A stretch of DNA of 64,000 nucleotides from Endomicrobiaceae bacterium (GCA_028690485.1 JAQVBD010000001.1:27355-91354), one strand, 5' to 3'; positions 53,347 to 63,539 are shown, counted from the first letter of the stretch. Notes: a model not told the origin generated them from the sequence alone. Numbers and translations are program-made.

Positions 53347-54414
53347 ATGAGTGATAAAAAATATATAGATATTGCGAAAAAACTTATAGAAGAATCAAAT
53401 ACTCTAACATATACTGTTATTAGTAAAAGTATGTATCCATTAATAAATAAAAATGATAAAATTACATGTTCAAAGGTAGAACATAAAAATATAAAAAAAT
53501 ATTCGTTAGTTGCTTTTTATACAAATTCTGATACTTCTCAAGTTCCAACTGTGCATAGAGTAATAAATATTTTACAAAAGAATAATGAATTGTCTTTTCG
53601 AACAAAAGGTGATAATAATTTATCTTTTGATAGAGATATTGTACATCCTAAACAAATAATAGGTATTGTAGATCATATAATCAAAAAAAATTTTATTATT
53701 TCTTTAGATAAAAATGTTTATAAGTTTATTAATATTTTTATCTATCTATTGTCAAATCTCAAAAATTTAATAAAATGCAATTTTGTTCAAATAAAAAATA
53801 TCATAAGAGTTGCTTTTATTAAAGAAAAAAAAATTCAATATGATGACAATTTAATTGTTCTTAGACAATCTATTTTGACTAAAGATAAAGATTGGCTTGA
53901 AATAATTCAAACAAATATAAGCTTACTTATGCCATTATTAAATAAAAATATGAAAATTTGTGATATTTCATTTGGTGGTGGTTATTGTGAAGAAAGTTTT
54001 TGTTTTATAAGAAAAGGTTTTAAAATAGACTATAAAAATATAAAAGATTTTAATAACGAAGATAAATATGATTTTATAATATGTTCAAGAGTTATAAATA
54101 TAGTTGAAACAAAAGAAAAAAGGCAAGAAATATATAATTTATTAAAATTATATATCAAATCAGATGGTAAAATCTTATTTTCATATATAAATGAAAAAAA
54201 TAATTTATTTGTTTCTATGAAAAGAAGTATTTTTAAATTGTTATTTAAAAATTATGATGGACCTTGTAATAATGATATAATATACAAAGATGTTTTTATT
54301 ATGAAAATTTTGCAAGAAAAATATGTTAGTGCTGAATTGGAAAATAATGGTTTTTATATCATAAAACAATTTTGTTCTGACAAGATTAAAACATTTTTAT
54401 TAGAGAGTAAATAG
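53347..54414 (+). CDS. S26-type peptidase-like domain fused to a methyltransferase-like domain
   Basis: 355 residues. Residues 1-115 look like a signal peptidase/S24-S26 fold of the Ser-His type: 'SKSMYPLI' (Ser28), 'TVHRVI' (His70), 'TKGDNN' (Asp89). A hydrophobic helix lies near residues 122-137. From about residue 170 there is a SAM-methyltransferase-like unit: 'ICDISFGGGYCEES' as motif I, 'YDFIICSRVINIV' as motif II/post-I, and 'SDGKILFSYI' as motif III. Motif I is imperfect (D-x-S-F-G-G-G), so activity is uncertain. No ribosome binding site is visible. I know no characterised protein with this pairing. Confidence 0.5.
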   Translation: MSDKKYIDIAKKLIEESNTLTYTVISKSMYPLINKNDKITCSKVEHKNIKKYSLVAFYTNSDTSQVPTVHRVINILQKNNELSFRTKGDNNLSFDRDIVHPKQIIGIVDHIIKKNFIISLDKNVYKFINIFIYLLSNLKNLIKCNFVQIKNIIRVAFIKEKKIQYDDNLIVLRQSILTKDKDWLEIIQTNISLLMPLLNKNMKICDISFGGGYCEESFCFIRKGFKIDYKNIKDFNNEDKYDFIICSRVINIVETKEKRQEIYNLLKLYIKSDGKILFSYINEKNNLFVSMKRSIFKLLFKNYDGPCNNDIIYKDVFIMKILQEKYVSAELENNGFYIIKQFCSDKIKTFLLESK

Positions 54415-54437
54415 TCTAAATTTAACAAAATATTGAT

Positions 54438-54466
54438 TTGATAAAAGTATTGAAATTTGATATAAA
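54438..54466 (+). promoter_or_regulatory. Promoter of coaD, placed almost at the start codon
   Basis: TTGATA (54438-54443), 17-base spacer, TATAAA (54461-54466) with an upstream TG. coaD begins 10 bases after the -10 box, so the message would be leaderless or nearly so. Confidence 0.6.
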
Positions 54467-54475
54467 ATAAAAGTT

Positions 54476-54964
54476 ATGAATAATAATATAGTAGCTGTTT
54501 ATCCAGGTAGTTTTGATCCTCCTACAAAAGGGCATCTTGATATTATTTCAAGAGCATCTAAGATTTTCCCTAAAGTTATAGTTGCAATAACAGAAAATTA
54601 TAATAAACATCATATGTTTAACTTGCAAGAAAGAGTTGATATGATGAAAGAATCAGTATCAAATATTAAAAATGTTGAAGTTGATTCTTTTTCTGGTTTG
54701 TTAGCTGATTATTTAGTTAAAATAGAAAGTTTTTTTGTTATAAGAGGACTAAGAGCATTATCTGATTTTGAATATGAATTTCAGATGGCATTAATGAATA
54801 GAACTCTTAATCAAAAAATAGAAACAATATTTCTTATGCCTGATCAAATATATACTTTTTTGTCTTCAAGTATGATAAAGGAAATTGCAGGACTTGGAGG
54901 AGATTTTAAAAATCTTGTTCCAGAACCAGTTTATAAAAGGTTTAAAATAAAAAATAATTTATAA
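54476..54964 (+). CDS. coaD: Phosphopantetheine adenylyltransferase
   Basis: Fourth step of CoA synthesis from pantothenate. 162 residues. 'YPGSFDPPTKGHLDII' contains the T/H-x-G-H nucleotidyltransferase motif, and 'SSSMIKEIA' near the end is the second signature. No ribosome binding site precedes the ATG. pilT follows 9 bases later, so coaD may be the lead gene of the pilus cluster's transcript. Confidence 0.95.
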   Translation: MNNNIVAVYPGSFDPPTKGHLDIISRASKIFPKVIVAITENYNKHHMFNLQERVDMMKESVSNIKNVEVDSFSGLLADYLVKIESFFVIRGLRALSDFEYEFQMALMNRTLNQKIETIFLMPDQIYTFLSSSMIKEIAGLGGDFKNLVPEPVYKRFKIKNNL

Positions 54965-54973
54965 AAGGGAAAT

Positions 54974-56041
54974 ATGTATAACTTAACAGATTTGCTTTTA
55001 GAAGTGGCTAATAAAAAAGCATCAGATTTGCATCTGTCAGTTGGACTTCCACCTATGGTAAGAGTTGATACAGAAATCAAGACACTTGGTGAAGAAATTT
55101 TAACACCTGAATCGTCAAAATCTCTTGCTTATTCTATTTTATCGAAACAACAAATTGAAAAGTTTGAAAGGAATAATGAGTTAGATGCATCTTTCCCAAT
55201 ACAAGATATGGGTAGAGTAAGAGTGAATATCTTTAAGCAAAGAGGTTCTATTTCAGCAGCTTTTAGATTTATCCCTCAAAAAACATTTTCTTTTGAAGAA
55301 TTAAGGTTACCAAAAGTAATTTATGATATTGTTAATTTACCTAAAGGGTTAGTTTTGATAACAGGTGCGACAGGTTCTGGTAAAACTACGACTCTTGCTT
55401 CAATGATAGATTATATTAATGAGAGAAGATGTGGACATATAATAACAGTTGAAGATCCTATAGAATATTTGCATTCACATAAAAAATGTATTGTTAATCA
55501 AAGAGAAATAGGTTCCGATACTCAATCTTTTGCAACTGCATTAAAATATATTTTAAGACAAGATCCTGATGTTATACTTATAGGTGAAATGAGAGATCTT
55601 GAAACAATATCGGCAGCTATTACTCTAGCAGAAACAGGACATTTAGTTTTTGCTACATTGCATACTATGGATGCCTCTTCTTCCATAAACAGAATGGTTG
55701 ATGTTTTTCCTGGTAATCAGCAGGCACAAATTAGATCTCAACTCTCATTGGCATTAAAAGCTGTATTTTCTCAAAATCTGATACCTCATATATCTGGTCA
55801 AGGGATGGTATTAGCATCTGAAGTAATGATTGTAACAGATAGTATAAGAAGTATCATTAGAGAAATGAAAACAGAACAATTATATTCTGTAATACAAACA
55901 GGAAAACAAAGTGGAATGCAAACTATGAATCAGTCTCTTTTTGATAGTGTAATAAAGGGGTGTATTTTGCCTCAAAAAGCAATAGAATATAGCTCTAGAA
56001 AAGATGAATTAGTCAGACTTTTACAAAGTGTTGTTAGATAA
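54974..56041 (+). CDS. pilT: Type IV pilus retraction ATPase
   Basis: Hexameric ATPase that disassembles pilin at the inner membrane. 355 residues: N-terminal 'KASDLHLSVGLPPMVR', Walker A 'GATGSGKTTTLA', Asp box 'TVEDPIEY', Walker B 'ILIGEMRD', His box 'ATLHTMDA', and the PilT C-terminal region. A major pilin and PilB/PilC are not in this window. Confidence 0.95.
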   Translation: MYNLTDLLLEVANKKASDLHLSVGLPPMVRVDTEIKTLGEEILTPESSKSLAYSILSKQQIEKFERNNELDASFPIQDMGRVRVNIFKQRGSISAAFRFIPQKTFSFEELRLPKVIYDIVNLPKGLVLITGATGSGKTTTLASMIDYINERRCGHIITVEDPIEYLHSHKKCIVNQREIGSDTQSFATALKYILRQDPDVILIGEMRDLETISAAITLAETGHLVFATLHTMDASSSINRMVDVFPGNQQAQIRSQLSLALKAVFSQNLIPHISGQGMVLASEVMIVTDSIRSIIREMKTEQLYSVIQTGKQSGMQTMNQSLFDSVIKGCILPQKAIEYSSRKDELVRLLQSVVR

Positions 56042-56056
56042 AAAAAGAGGGATTAT

Positions 56057-56485
56057 ATGTTAAATAAAAAGGGTTTATCATTAACAGAAATTTTAATAGC
56101 AATAGCAATCGTATTAATTCTAACACTTGTGTTGTATCCGAAGTTTGTTAATATTATAAGAAAATCTTATGAAGCAACTTCCAGAGCTAATTTAACAGCA
56201 TTAAGAACAGCAATTGCTGTTTATTATGGTGATAATGAAGGAAGATTTCCATCTGCAAATATTGTAAAAGAATTAACATCGGAAGATGGCAAATATATAA
56301 AATTTATACCGGAAGTTTATTGCCCTCCTTATCATGATATAACAAATGAAATAATAACAAAACCAACTGGTGACTCTGGGAAATGGGTATACCAAACTGA
56401 AGATAGTGATGATAGACAGTGGGGAGAACTTTGGATAGATTGTAATCATACAGATACTAAAGGTGTAGTTTGGAATACATATTAA
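56057..56485 (+). CDS. Type II secretion/pilus pseudopilin (GspG-like)
   Basis: 142 residues. Prepilin leader and helix: 'NKKGLSLTEILIAIAI', with cleavage expected after the Gly and Glu at position 5 of the mature protein. The rest is a small globular domain ('NLTALRTAIAVYYGDNEGRFP'; core 'AIAVYYGDNEGRFP') as in GspG/PilE-like pseudopilins, with two cysteines that could form a disulphide. pilD downstream encodes the matching peptidase. Confidence 0.88.
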   Translation: MLNKKGLSLTEILIAIAIVLILTLVLYPKFVNIIRKSYEATSRANLTALRTAIAVYYGDNEGRFPSANIVKELTSEDGKYIKFIPEVYCPPYHDITNEIITKPTGDSGKWVYQTEDSDDRQWGELWIDCNHTDTKGVVWNTY

Positions 56486-56502
56486 AAAAAGGATTTTGTA
56501 AT

Positions 56503-57336
56503 ATGTTTGAAGGATTTGTTGTTTTTTTATTTGGGTTAGTTCTTGGTAGTTTTGCAAATGTTTGTATATATAGAATGCCTAGAAATTTATCTGTTGTAAA
56601 GCCTAGATCTACATGTCCTAAATGTAAAAGTTTGATATCTTGGTATGATAATATTCCGGTATTAAGTTATATATTTTTAAATGCGAAATGTCGTCATTGT
56701 GATAATAAAATTTCATTAATTTATCCATTAATTGAGATAGTTTGTGCTGTATTATTTTTATTAATGTATTTATTATATGGATTTTCTTATATGTTGCCAT
56801 CTTTTTGTATATTAGTATTTTCTTTATTAGTTATAACAGCAATAGATTTTGAGTTTCAAATTATACCGGATGAATTTTCTTTATTATTAGTTATTGTTGG
56901 TTTATCAACAAGCTTTTTAAATGTTTTTTTAGCAGATACTGTTTTAATGAGAATATCACAATCCTTTTTAGGCTTTTTAGCAGGAGGAGGAACACTTTTT
57001 GTTATTGCTATAATTGGAAAGTGGGTTTTTAAAAAAGATGCTATGGGTGGAGGAGATATAAAGCTTATGGCAGGAGTTGGTACTTTTGTTGGGTGGGAAA
57101 AAGTTTTATTTGTGATTTTTCTAGCCTCTCTTATGGGAAGTATTGTAGGAATATGTCTAATTATATTTAAAAAAATATCAAAAAAAGAAGCAATAGCTTT
57201 TGGACCGTATCTTGCAATTTCTTCTTTGTTGGTACTGTTTTTACCAAAGCCATCAACTATAATTCAAACAATATTCATGTTGGAAGAGCAAATTTTACTT
57301 AAATATTTCTTTCCACATTTACAAAATTTGAGGTAG
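56503..57336 (+). CDS. pilD: Prepilin peptidase / N-methyltransferase
   Basis: Membrane aspartic peptidase that cuts and N-methylates prepilins. 277 residues from ATG 56503; a TTG at 56470 is less likely because AAAGG precedes the ATG. 'FGLVLGSFANVCIYR' and two CxxC pairs ('CPKCKS', 'CRHCDN') form the N-terminal domain, and the catalytic aspartates are in 'AIDFEFQIIPDE' and 'GGGDIKLMAG'. Confidence 0.95.
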   Translation: MFEGFVVFLFGLVLGSFANVCIYRMPRNLSVVKPRSTCPKCKSLISWYDNIPVLSYIFLNAKCRHCDNKISLIYPLIEIVCAVLFLLMYLLYGFSYMLPSFCILVFSLLVITAIDFEFQIIPDEFSLLLVIVGLSTSFLNVFLADTVLMRISQSFLGFLAGGGTLFVIAIIGKWVFKKDAMGGGDIKLMAGVGTFVGWEKVLFVIFLASLMGSIVGICLIIFKKISKKEAIAFGPYLAISSLLVLFLPKPSTIIQTIFMLEEQILLKYFFPHLQNLR

Positions 57337-57343
57337 TATTTAA

Positions 57344-58933
57344 ATGCAAAATGATAGAGAAAATAACTTTAGCTTTATACCTATTATACTATCATTGATT
57401 ATGATACTTTCTATTGTATCAAGATTTTCTTTTTCAATAACAGTTCAAATTTCAATTTTCATTTTTCTTTCAATATCGGCACTATATTTACTTAATAATT
57501 TTAAAATTAGTATAAATTCATATATTATTCCAGCATTATTGTTAATATTGGTATCTATAATTTCTTATATTGGTGCAGATTACAAAACAAATGTAAGAGA
57601 TTATATAATTATTGTAACATCAGCATTATTGGCTGGATTTCATATTACTTTTTTATCATTTGACATAAAAAAGAAACTGTTACATATTCCGGTTTTTATT
57701 GCATTATTTTTATCTATGATATTGTTTTCAAGATTTATAACAAATCCTAAAGGGTTTTTTTACGGAGACAATTTCTATGAAGCAGTAGCGTTAAATATTA
57801 ATGTTATTGCAGGATTTTTAATTTTAGTCTATCCATTACTGTTTATATTTATTAAGGATAAAGTAAATTCAAAAGTATATATAGCAATAGCAATTTTTAT
57901 ATTAATAGCAATTTTTTTAACAAGATCTAGGGTTGCTATATTTGCATCAATTGTAATTACTTGTGTTTCTTTACTTGAATATAGAAAAAATTTATATATA
58001 AAAATAGGTATATTATTGCTTTCTTTATTGTTGTTATTTGGGATAATATATGTATCAAAGTTAAAAATTGGATTTAACAGTATAGCAGAAAGATTTATAT
58101 GGTGGAAAACAGCTTATTTAATATTTAAAGAAAATATATTGTTTGGTGCAGGTCTTGGCAATTATTCTGTACTGTTTAAGTTTTTTAGAACAGAATTGGT
58201 CTTAAATACTTTATATGCGCATAATTTATTTATGCAGTTATTGTCTGATATTGGAATATTAGGATTAGTGTCATTTATTTATTTGATAATAACTTTTTAT
58301 AAAAAAATAATATATGAAATAAAAAACAATGTTTATAAATATTATTATAAAATTATAGCTTTAAGTATAACATCTTTCTTATTTGTTAATATGCTTGACT
58401 ACAGTTTTTTTATACCGGCTAATATGATAATGTTTTTTATTGTTTTTTGTTCAGTATTTTCTGTAAAAACAATAAAATTAAAGAAAGAAAGAATAAATAC
58501 TTATTTATTAACAATAATTTTTTTATTTTTCTCCGTGTTTATAGTAAAGCCAATAATTGCAAATGTCTATTATAAAAAAGGGATTGAACTATATGTTTCA
58601 AAACAATATAAATTAGCAGAAGAAAATTTTTTAAAATCTGTAAAGTTTGATAAAAAAAATCCGGAATATTATTATCAGCTATCCAATACAAATTTTGCTA
58701 TATTTGATGAAGATAGAGAAAATGGAAAGGAATATATAGATGCTGCAATAAATTTTAATAAGCAGGCAATAGAACTTTATAAATATGGCTGGCAATTAAG
58801 AGAATCATTAGCTTATTTATATTGGAATAATAATGATAAAGAAAATGCAATAAAATATATAGAAGAAGCTCTAAAATATGATAGATTTAATCCATATATA
58901 GAAGAAGCTTATCAGCAAATTAAGAATTCTTAG
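57344..58933 (+). CDS. O-antigen ligase/polymerase-like membrane protein with TPR tail
   Basis: 529 residues. About eleven helices in the first 410 residues; the Wzy/WaaL-type region is 'NILFGAGLGNYSVLF', then 'YAHNLFMQLLSDIGILGL', with the conserved H-N-x-(x)-L in the large periplasmic loop. The C-terminal 110 residues are TPR-like ('YVSKQYKLAEENFLKS', 'ENAIKYIEEALKYD'). Either a glycan ligase or a protein O-glycosyltransferase; the adjoining pilin genes make glycosylation of pilins possible but unproven. Confidence 0.7.
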   Translation: MQNDRENNFSFIPIILSLIMILSIVSRFSFSITVQISIFIFLSISALYLLNNFKISINSYIIPALLLILVSIISYIGADYKTNVRDYIIIVTSALLAGFHITFLSFDIKKKLLHIPVFIALFLSMILFSRFITNPKGFFYGDNFYEAVALNINVIAGFLILVYPLLFIFIKDKVNSKVYIAIAIFILIAIFLTRSRVAIFASIVITCVSLLEYRKNLYIKIGILLLSLLLLFGIIYVSKLKIGFNSIAERFIWWKTAYLIFKENILFGAGLGNYSVLFKFFRTELVLNTLYAHNLFMQLLSDIGILGLVSFIYLIITFYKKIIYEIKNNVYKYYYKIIALSITSFLFVNMLDYSFFIPANMIMFFIVFCSVFSVKTIKLKKERINTYLLTIIFLFFSVFIVKPIIANVYYKKGIELYVSKQYKLAEENFLKSVKFDKKNPEYYYQLSNTNFAIFDEDRENGKEYIDAAINFNKQAIELYKYGWQLRESLAYLYWNNNDKENAIKYIEEALKYDRFNPYIEEAYQQIKNS

Positions 58934-58943
58934 GAGAATTATT

Positions 58944-59954
58944 ATTAGAAAACACCTTTTTAAAATAATTGCAGGTTGTATCATAAGCATTTTTCTTATA
59001 TATCTTAGTGTAAGAAATATAAATTTTAAGCAATCTTTTGATTTAATCAAAAATGCAGATATTTATTTGATATCTTTATCTATGATTGTGTTTGTTTTTT
59101 CCTATGTAGTTAGAACAATAAGATGGAATTTTTTACTTCTACCTCTTAAAAAACTTACGCCAATGAGAAGTTTCTATTTTTTAATTTTTGGTTTTTTTAT
59201 GAATAATATTTTACCTCTTAGACTTGGTGAATTTGTAAGAGCTAAAGTTGCGGGTGAAAGATTTCAAATTTCAAGAAGTGGAGTTTTTGCTACAGTTGTA
59301 GTTGAAAGACTTATGGATATAATTGTATTTGTTATATGTTTTTTTCTAATAGCTTTTTTTGTTAATATTCCAGTTTGGCTTAAAAATTCATTCTTATTGT
59401 GTACTATAATTTTTGGATCTATGTTAATAGTATTATTTTTAATGTCAAAAAGTGAAAGTAAATTTTTAAAAATTATTTCAAAATTGCATTTTCCTGCAAA
59501 AATATCAGATATAGTAAAATCTTTATTTATAAAGTTTGCAACAGGACTTAAATTTTTTCAAAACACTAAATTAATAATATATGTTTTTATTACATCGTTA
59601 TTGGTTTGGTTGGTAGAAGCATATTCATATCAATTGTTTTTTGCAGCTTTTGGAATTGAAGTTTCTCTAATGCAGTCTATTTTTGTTATTATTGTAATTG
59701 GAATAGGTGTAATTATTCCAACGGCTCCAGGTTTTATAGGTGCAATAGAATTTATGGGAATAGTTGCTCTTGGTATTTTTGGTATAGAAAAAAGTACGGC
59801 TTTTGCTTGTATTGCATCATTACATTTTTGTGATATGATGGTAATGTATTTATTAGGGATAATTGGTATTATCAAAGAAAAATTGTCGTTTTCTGATCTT
59901 TTTAAATTTGCAACAATAGAAGATAATAATAATGGTGAGAAAGATGAAAAGTAA
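58944..59954 (+). CDS. YbhN-like flippase/lysylphosphatidylglycerol synthase-type membrane protein; apparent ATT start
   Basis: 336 residues, about eight helices, of the UPF0104/LPG-synthase membrane-domain type: 'RTIRWNFLLLPLKK', 'LPLRLGEFVRAKV', 'VVERLMDIIVF' and 'PTAPGFIGAIEF' are the family landmarks. The first ATG/GTG/TTG in frame (TTG 59067) would cut off the first helix ('IIAGCIISIFLIYLSVRNI'), which is clearly coding. AGGAG at 58932-58936 overlaps the previous stop and sits 7 bases before ATT 58944, which I take as the start; ATT 58941 is also possible. Confidence 0.75.
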   Translation: MRKHLFKIIAGCIISIFLIYLSVRNINFKQSFDLIKNADIYLISLSMIVFVFSYVVRTIRWNFLLLPLKKLTPMRSFYFLIFGFFMNNILPLRLGEFVRAKVAGERFQISRSGVFATVVVERLMDIIVFVICFFLIAFFVNIPVWLKNSFLLCTIIFGSMLIVLFLMSKSESKFLKIISKLHFPAKISDIVKSLFIKFATGLKFFQNTKLIIYVFITSLLVWLVEAYSYQLFFAAFGIEVSLMQSIFVIIVIGIGVIIPTAPGFIGAIEFMGIVALGIFGIEKSTAFACIASLHFCDMMVMYLLGIIGIIKEKLSFSDLFKFATIEDNNNGEKDEK

Positions 59955-60696
59955 AGTGATCGTGGTTATGCCGGCTTACAATGCTTCAAAGACATTAAAG
60001 CAGACATTAGATTCAATTCCGGCAGGTTCATTTAGTGATATTTTGGTAGTTGATGACAATTCAAATGATGATACAGTATTAAAGGCAAAAGAGTTAGGAT
60101 TAAAAGTTATTAAGCATGATAAAAATCTTGGGTATGGGGCAAATCAAAAAACTTGCTATAAAACTGCTTTAGAAATGGGAGCTGATATCGTCGTAATGTT
60201 GCATCCAGATTATCAATATGATCCAAGACTTGTTCCTTTTTTAGCGGGGTTGATTGAAAATGATATTTGTGATGTTATGATGGCAAATAGAATAAGAACA
60301 AGAAAGGAAGCATTAAAAGGCGGAATGCCTTTTTATAAATATTTTTTTAATAGATGTCTTACAATAACAGAAAATATTGTATTAGGTTTAAATCTTGGAG
60401 AATATCATACAGGATATAGAGCATTTTCAAAAAAAGTTTTGGAAACTATTGATTTTGAAAAGAATTCTGATGATTTTGTTTTTGACCAGCATATAATTGT
60501 TCAGATTGCTGTAGCTGGATTTAGGATAGGAGAGATTCCTGTAGGTGCAAAATATTTTGATGAAGCATCATCTATTAATTTTAAAAGAAGTGTGCAGTAC
60601 GGTCTTGGAATATTGAACATATTATTCAAATATATTTTACATAAATGGTCTATAAGAAATTTTAAACAATTTAATATAAAAAATAAGGAGAATTAA
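59944..60696 (+). CDS. Glycosyltransferase family 2, dolichol-phosphate-mannose-synthase-like
   Basis: 250 residues from ATG 59944; an ATG at 59932 is also possible. '[12 protein letters not shown]' and '[10 protein letters not shown]' bind the nucleotide sugar, 'LHPDYQYDP' is the metal-binding D-x-D-like site, and 'GYRAFSK' is the acceptor region. The soluble short form resembles DPM1/DpgS-type enzymes acting on polyprenyl phosphate. It overlaps the flippase-like gene, which suggests joint work on a lipid-linked sugar. Confidence 0.85.
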   Translation: MKSKVIVVMPAYNASKTLKQTLDSIPAGSFSDILVVDDNSNDDTVLKAKELGLKVIKHDKNLGYGANQKTCYKTALEMGADIVVMLHPDYQYDPRLVPFLAGLIENDICDVMMANRIRTRKEALKGGMPFYKYFFNRCLTITENIVLGLNLGEYHTGYRAFSKKVLETIDFEKNSDDFVFDQHIIVQIAVAGFRIGEIPVGAKYFDEASSINFKRSVQYGLGILNILFKYILHKWSIRNFKQFNIKNKEN

Positions 60697-60698
60697 AA

Positions 60699-61751
60699 AT
60701 GGCTTACAAGATTACACTTGTTCCAGGTGATGGAACAGGTCCGGAACTCGCAGAAGTTACAGCAAAAGTTATTGAAGCTACTGGTGTAAAAATTGATTGG
60801 GAAATTGCTCATGCCGGTATTGATATTATGGAAAAGGAAGGGACTCCTCTACCAGAATCGACATTAAAATCAATAGCAAAAAATAAAATAGCTTTAAAAG
60901 GTCCTATAACAACACCTATCGGAACAGGATTTCGTTCAGTCAATGTTGCTATAAGAAAAGAACTTGATTTGTATTCTTGTTTAAGACCTTGTAAAACATA
61001 TGCAGGAGTAAAATCAAAATATAATAATATTGATTTGGTAATAGTTAGAGAAAACACAGAAGATTTATATGCAGGAGTTGAATTCCCTGAGAATTCATCT
61101 GAAGCAAATCAGATTATTGATATTTCTAAAGGGAAAATTAGAAAAGAATCAGCAATTTCAATAAAACCATTTTCAGTTTTTGGTTGCAAAAGGATTATGG
61201 AATTTGCCTTTGATTATGCAGTTAAACATAATAGAAAAAAAGTTACAGCTGTTTCAAAAGCAAATATAATGAAATGTACAGATGGTTTATTTTATAGAGT
61301 TGCAAGAGAAGTTGCAAAAGACTACGAAGGTAAAATTGATTATGAAGAAAGATTAATTGATAATATGTGTATGCAACTTGTACAAAAACCGGAACTATAT
61401 GATGTTATAGCATTACCAAATTTGTATGGTGATATATTATCAGATTTATGTGCAGGACTTGTAGGAGGATTAGGAGTTGCTCCAGGTGCTAATTTAGGTA
61501 CAGATTGTGCCGTTTTTGAGGCTGTTCACGGTTCAGCACCAAAATATAAAGGTTTAAATAAAGTTAACCCGACAGCTCTTATACTTTCTGGAAAACTTAT
61601 GCTTGATTACTTAGGTGAAACAGAAGCTGCAAATAGATTAGAGAAAGCTGTTTCAGAAGTTATATTAGAGAAAAAACAAGTTACTTATGATATGGGTGGA
61701 ACTGCAGGAACAAAAGAAATGGGACAAGCAATAATAGAAAAATTAAAATAG
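60699..61751 (+). CDS. Isocitrate/isopropylmalate dehydrogenase family, likely NAD isocitrate dehydrogenase
   Basis: 350 residues of the beta-decarboxylating dehydrogenase family. '[11 protein letters not shown]', '[21 protein letters not shown]' (substrate arginines and Ser; cited core [14 protein letters not shown]), '[13 protein letters not shown]', '[16 protein letters not shown]' and 'FEAVHGSAP'. The S-x-N-x-x-(I/L)-R pattern fits isocitrate rather than isopropylmalate dehydrogenase, and the sequence resembles the NAD-dependent class. No leu genes are nearby. Confidence 0.8.
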   Translation: MAYKITLVPGDGTGPELAEVTAKVIEATGVKIDWEIAHAGIDIMEKEGTPLPESTLKSIAKNKIALKGPITTPIGTGFRSVNVAIRKELDLYSCLRPCKTYAGVKSKYNNIDLVIVRENTEDLYAGVEFPENSSEANQIIDISKGKIRKESAISIKPFSVFGCKRIMEFAFDYAVKHNRKKVTAVSKANIMKCTDGLFYRVAREVAKDYEGKIDYEERLIDNMCMQLVQKPELYDVIALPNLYGDILSDLCAGLVGGLGVAPGANLGTDCAVFEAVHGSAPKYKGLNKVNPTALILSGKLMLDYLGETEAANRLEKAVSEVILEKKQVTYDMGGTAGTKEMGQAIIEKLK

Positions 61752-61752
61752 T

Positions 61753-62172
61753 ATGGAAAGAACATTAGTTATAATTAAACCTGATGCAGTTAGTAAAAAA
61801 TATATTGGTGATATAATAAAAATTTTTGATCAATATAAATTCGATCTTGTTGCATTAAAAATGATTAGACCTTCTAGAAAAAATATAGAAGAATTTTATT
61901 CTATACATAAAGAAAAAGAATTTTTTAAACCGCTTGTTGAATTTATGATTTCTGGTCCAATTGTAGTATGTGTGTGGCAAGCTCAAAATATTGTTTTGGC
62001 AGTAAGAGAAATTATAGGTTCTACTGATTCGAAGAAAGCAAAACAAGGGACAATTAGAAATTTGTTTGGAACAGACGGCAGAATAAATGCTGTTCATGCA
62101 TCAGATTCAGTAGAAAATGCAAATAAGGAAATATGTTTTTTCTTTGAGAAAGAAGAAATAATAGAAAATTAA
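61753..62172 (+). CDS. ndk: Nucleoside diphosphate kinase
   Basis: Balances NTP/dNTP pools through a phosphohistidine. 139 residues, 'TLVIIKPDAV' at the N-terminus, 'RNLFGTDGRINAVHASDS' with the catalytic histidine near residue 115. It begins one base after the dehydrogenase gene. Confidence 0.96.
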   Translation: MERTLVIIKPDAVSKKYIGDIIKIFDQYKFDLVALKMIRPSRKNIEEFYSIHKEKEFFKPLVEFMISGPIVVCVWQAQNIVLAVREIIGSTDSKKAKQGTIRNLFGTDGRINAVHASDSVENANKEICFFFEKEEIIEN

Positions 62173-62191
62173 AAAATGAGAGGAAAAATAA

Positions 62192-63397
62192 ATGAAAGTT
62201 TTAGTTGTTAATTGTGGCTCATCATCAGTGAAATATACATTATTTTCAATGACAACAGAAAAGAAAATATCTTGGGGACTTGTTGAATGTATAGGCTTGC
62301 CGGAAGCTTATTATAAAAGACAGACTTTAGGTACAGAAGAAATAAAAAGTTTGTGTACAGTAAAAAATCATTTTGAAGCAGTTGAACTTGTTATTAAAGA
62401 TTTATTAAATCCAGAATATGGAAGTATTAAAAATATAGATGAAATATCTGTTATAGGTCATAGAATAGTTCATGGCGGGGATAAATTTTCAGAGTCAGTT
62501 CTTGTAGATGAAGGAGTGAAGGAAGGACTTAAGGAATGTTTCTCTATAGCTCCACTGCATACTCCACATCATTATGCAGGTATAGAAGCTGTTGAAAAAA
62601 TGTTGCCGGGAATTCCATCAGTTTTGGTTTTTGATACTGCTTTTCACCAGACAATGCCAGATTATGCATATATGTATGCGGTTCCTTATGAATATTATGA
62701 AAGAGATCATGTTAGAAGATATGGTATGCACGGTACATCTCATAAGTATGTTATGCAAAGAGCTGCAGCAATGCTTGGTAAAAATGTAGAAGATATAAAT
62801 TTGATTACTTGTCATTTAGGAAATGGAAGTAGTGTTACAGCAATAAAAAATGGTAAAGTCATAGATACTTCAATGGGATTTACACCTCTTGCAGGACTTG
62901 TTATGGGCACAAGATGTGGAGATATAGATCCGGCAGTTTTAGTACATATAATGTCAAAAAATCCTAAAATGACATCAGATGAAATGAATAACTTACTAAA
63001 TAAACAAAGTGGATTGCTTGGTATTTCAGGATTGTCAGGAGATATGAGAACTATAGTTAAAGCGATTCAGGCAGGCAATAAAAGAGCAAAATTGGCATTT
63101 GATATGTTATGTTACAGTGCAAAAAAATATATTTGCATGTATTACGGAATTTTAAATCATGTTGATGGTGTTGTATTTACTGCTGGCATAGGTGAAAATT
63201 CTCCAACAGTAAGAGAAAAATCTTGTGAGAATTTGGATAATTTAGGAATAAAGATGAATATTGAAATTAATAATGCTCCTAGTGGAGAAGAAAGATTTAT
63301 ATCCACAAATGATTCTAAAATAAAAGTTATGGTTATACCAACTAATGAAGAATTAATGATAGCTAGAGAGTCTATAAAAATATTGTCGAGCAATTAA
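62192..63397 (+). CDS. ackA: Acetate kinase
   Basis: ATP from acetyl phosphate in fermentation, or the reverse for acetate use. 401 residues: '[13 protein letters not shown]', '[13 protein letters not shown]', '[10 protein letters not shown]', '[20 protein letters not shown]' and '[10 protein letters not shown]' are all diagnostic ASKHA-fold motifs. The partner phosphotransacetylase is not in the window. RBS AGAGGA. Confidence 0.97.
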   Translation: MKVLVVNCGSSSVKYTLFSMTTEKKISWGLVECIGLPEAYYKRQTLGTEEIKSLCTVKNHFEAVELVIKDLLNPEYGSIKNIDEISVIGHRIVHGGDKFSESVLVDEGVKEGLKECFSIAPLHTPHHYAGIEAVEKMLPGIPSVLVFDTAFHQTMPDYAYMYAVPYEYYERDHVRRYGMHGTSHKYVMQRAAAMLGKNVEDINLITCHLGNGSSVTAIKNGKVIDTSMGFTPLAGLVMGTRCGDIDPAVLVHIMSKNPKMTSDEMNNLLNKQSGLLGISGLSGDMRTIVKAIQAGNKRAKLAFDMLCYSAKKYICMYYGILNHVDGVVFTAGIGENSPTVREKSCENLDNLGIKMNIEINNAPSGEERFISTNDSKIKVMVIPTNEELMIARESIKILSSN

Positions 63398-63425
63398 TAT
63401 ATAAACATGTTTAGGCTACAATCTT

Positions 63426-63490
63426 ATAATTCACAACCTTATTAACATATTTTTAAAATATATAACTTTGGTTGTGAATTATTTTATTAC
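63426..63490 (+). terminator. Terminator after ackA
   Basis: A perfect 13-bp inverted repeat (63426-63438 with 63470-63482) with a 31-base loop region and a T-rich tail. Ends the dehydrogenase-ndk-ackA unit. Confidence 0.65.
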
Positions 63491-63509
63491 ATCATAATAA
63501 TTTAATAAT

Positions 63510-63539
63510 TTGACAAAAAATAGTTAAAATTTATATACT
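63510..63539 (+). promoter_or_regulatory. Promoter of tRNA-Ala
   Basis: TTGACA (63510-63515), 18-base spacer, TATACT (63534-63539); start near 63546, 30 bases before the mature tRNA. Confidence 0.75.
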
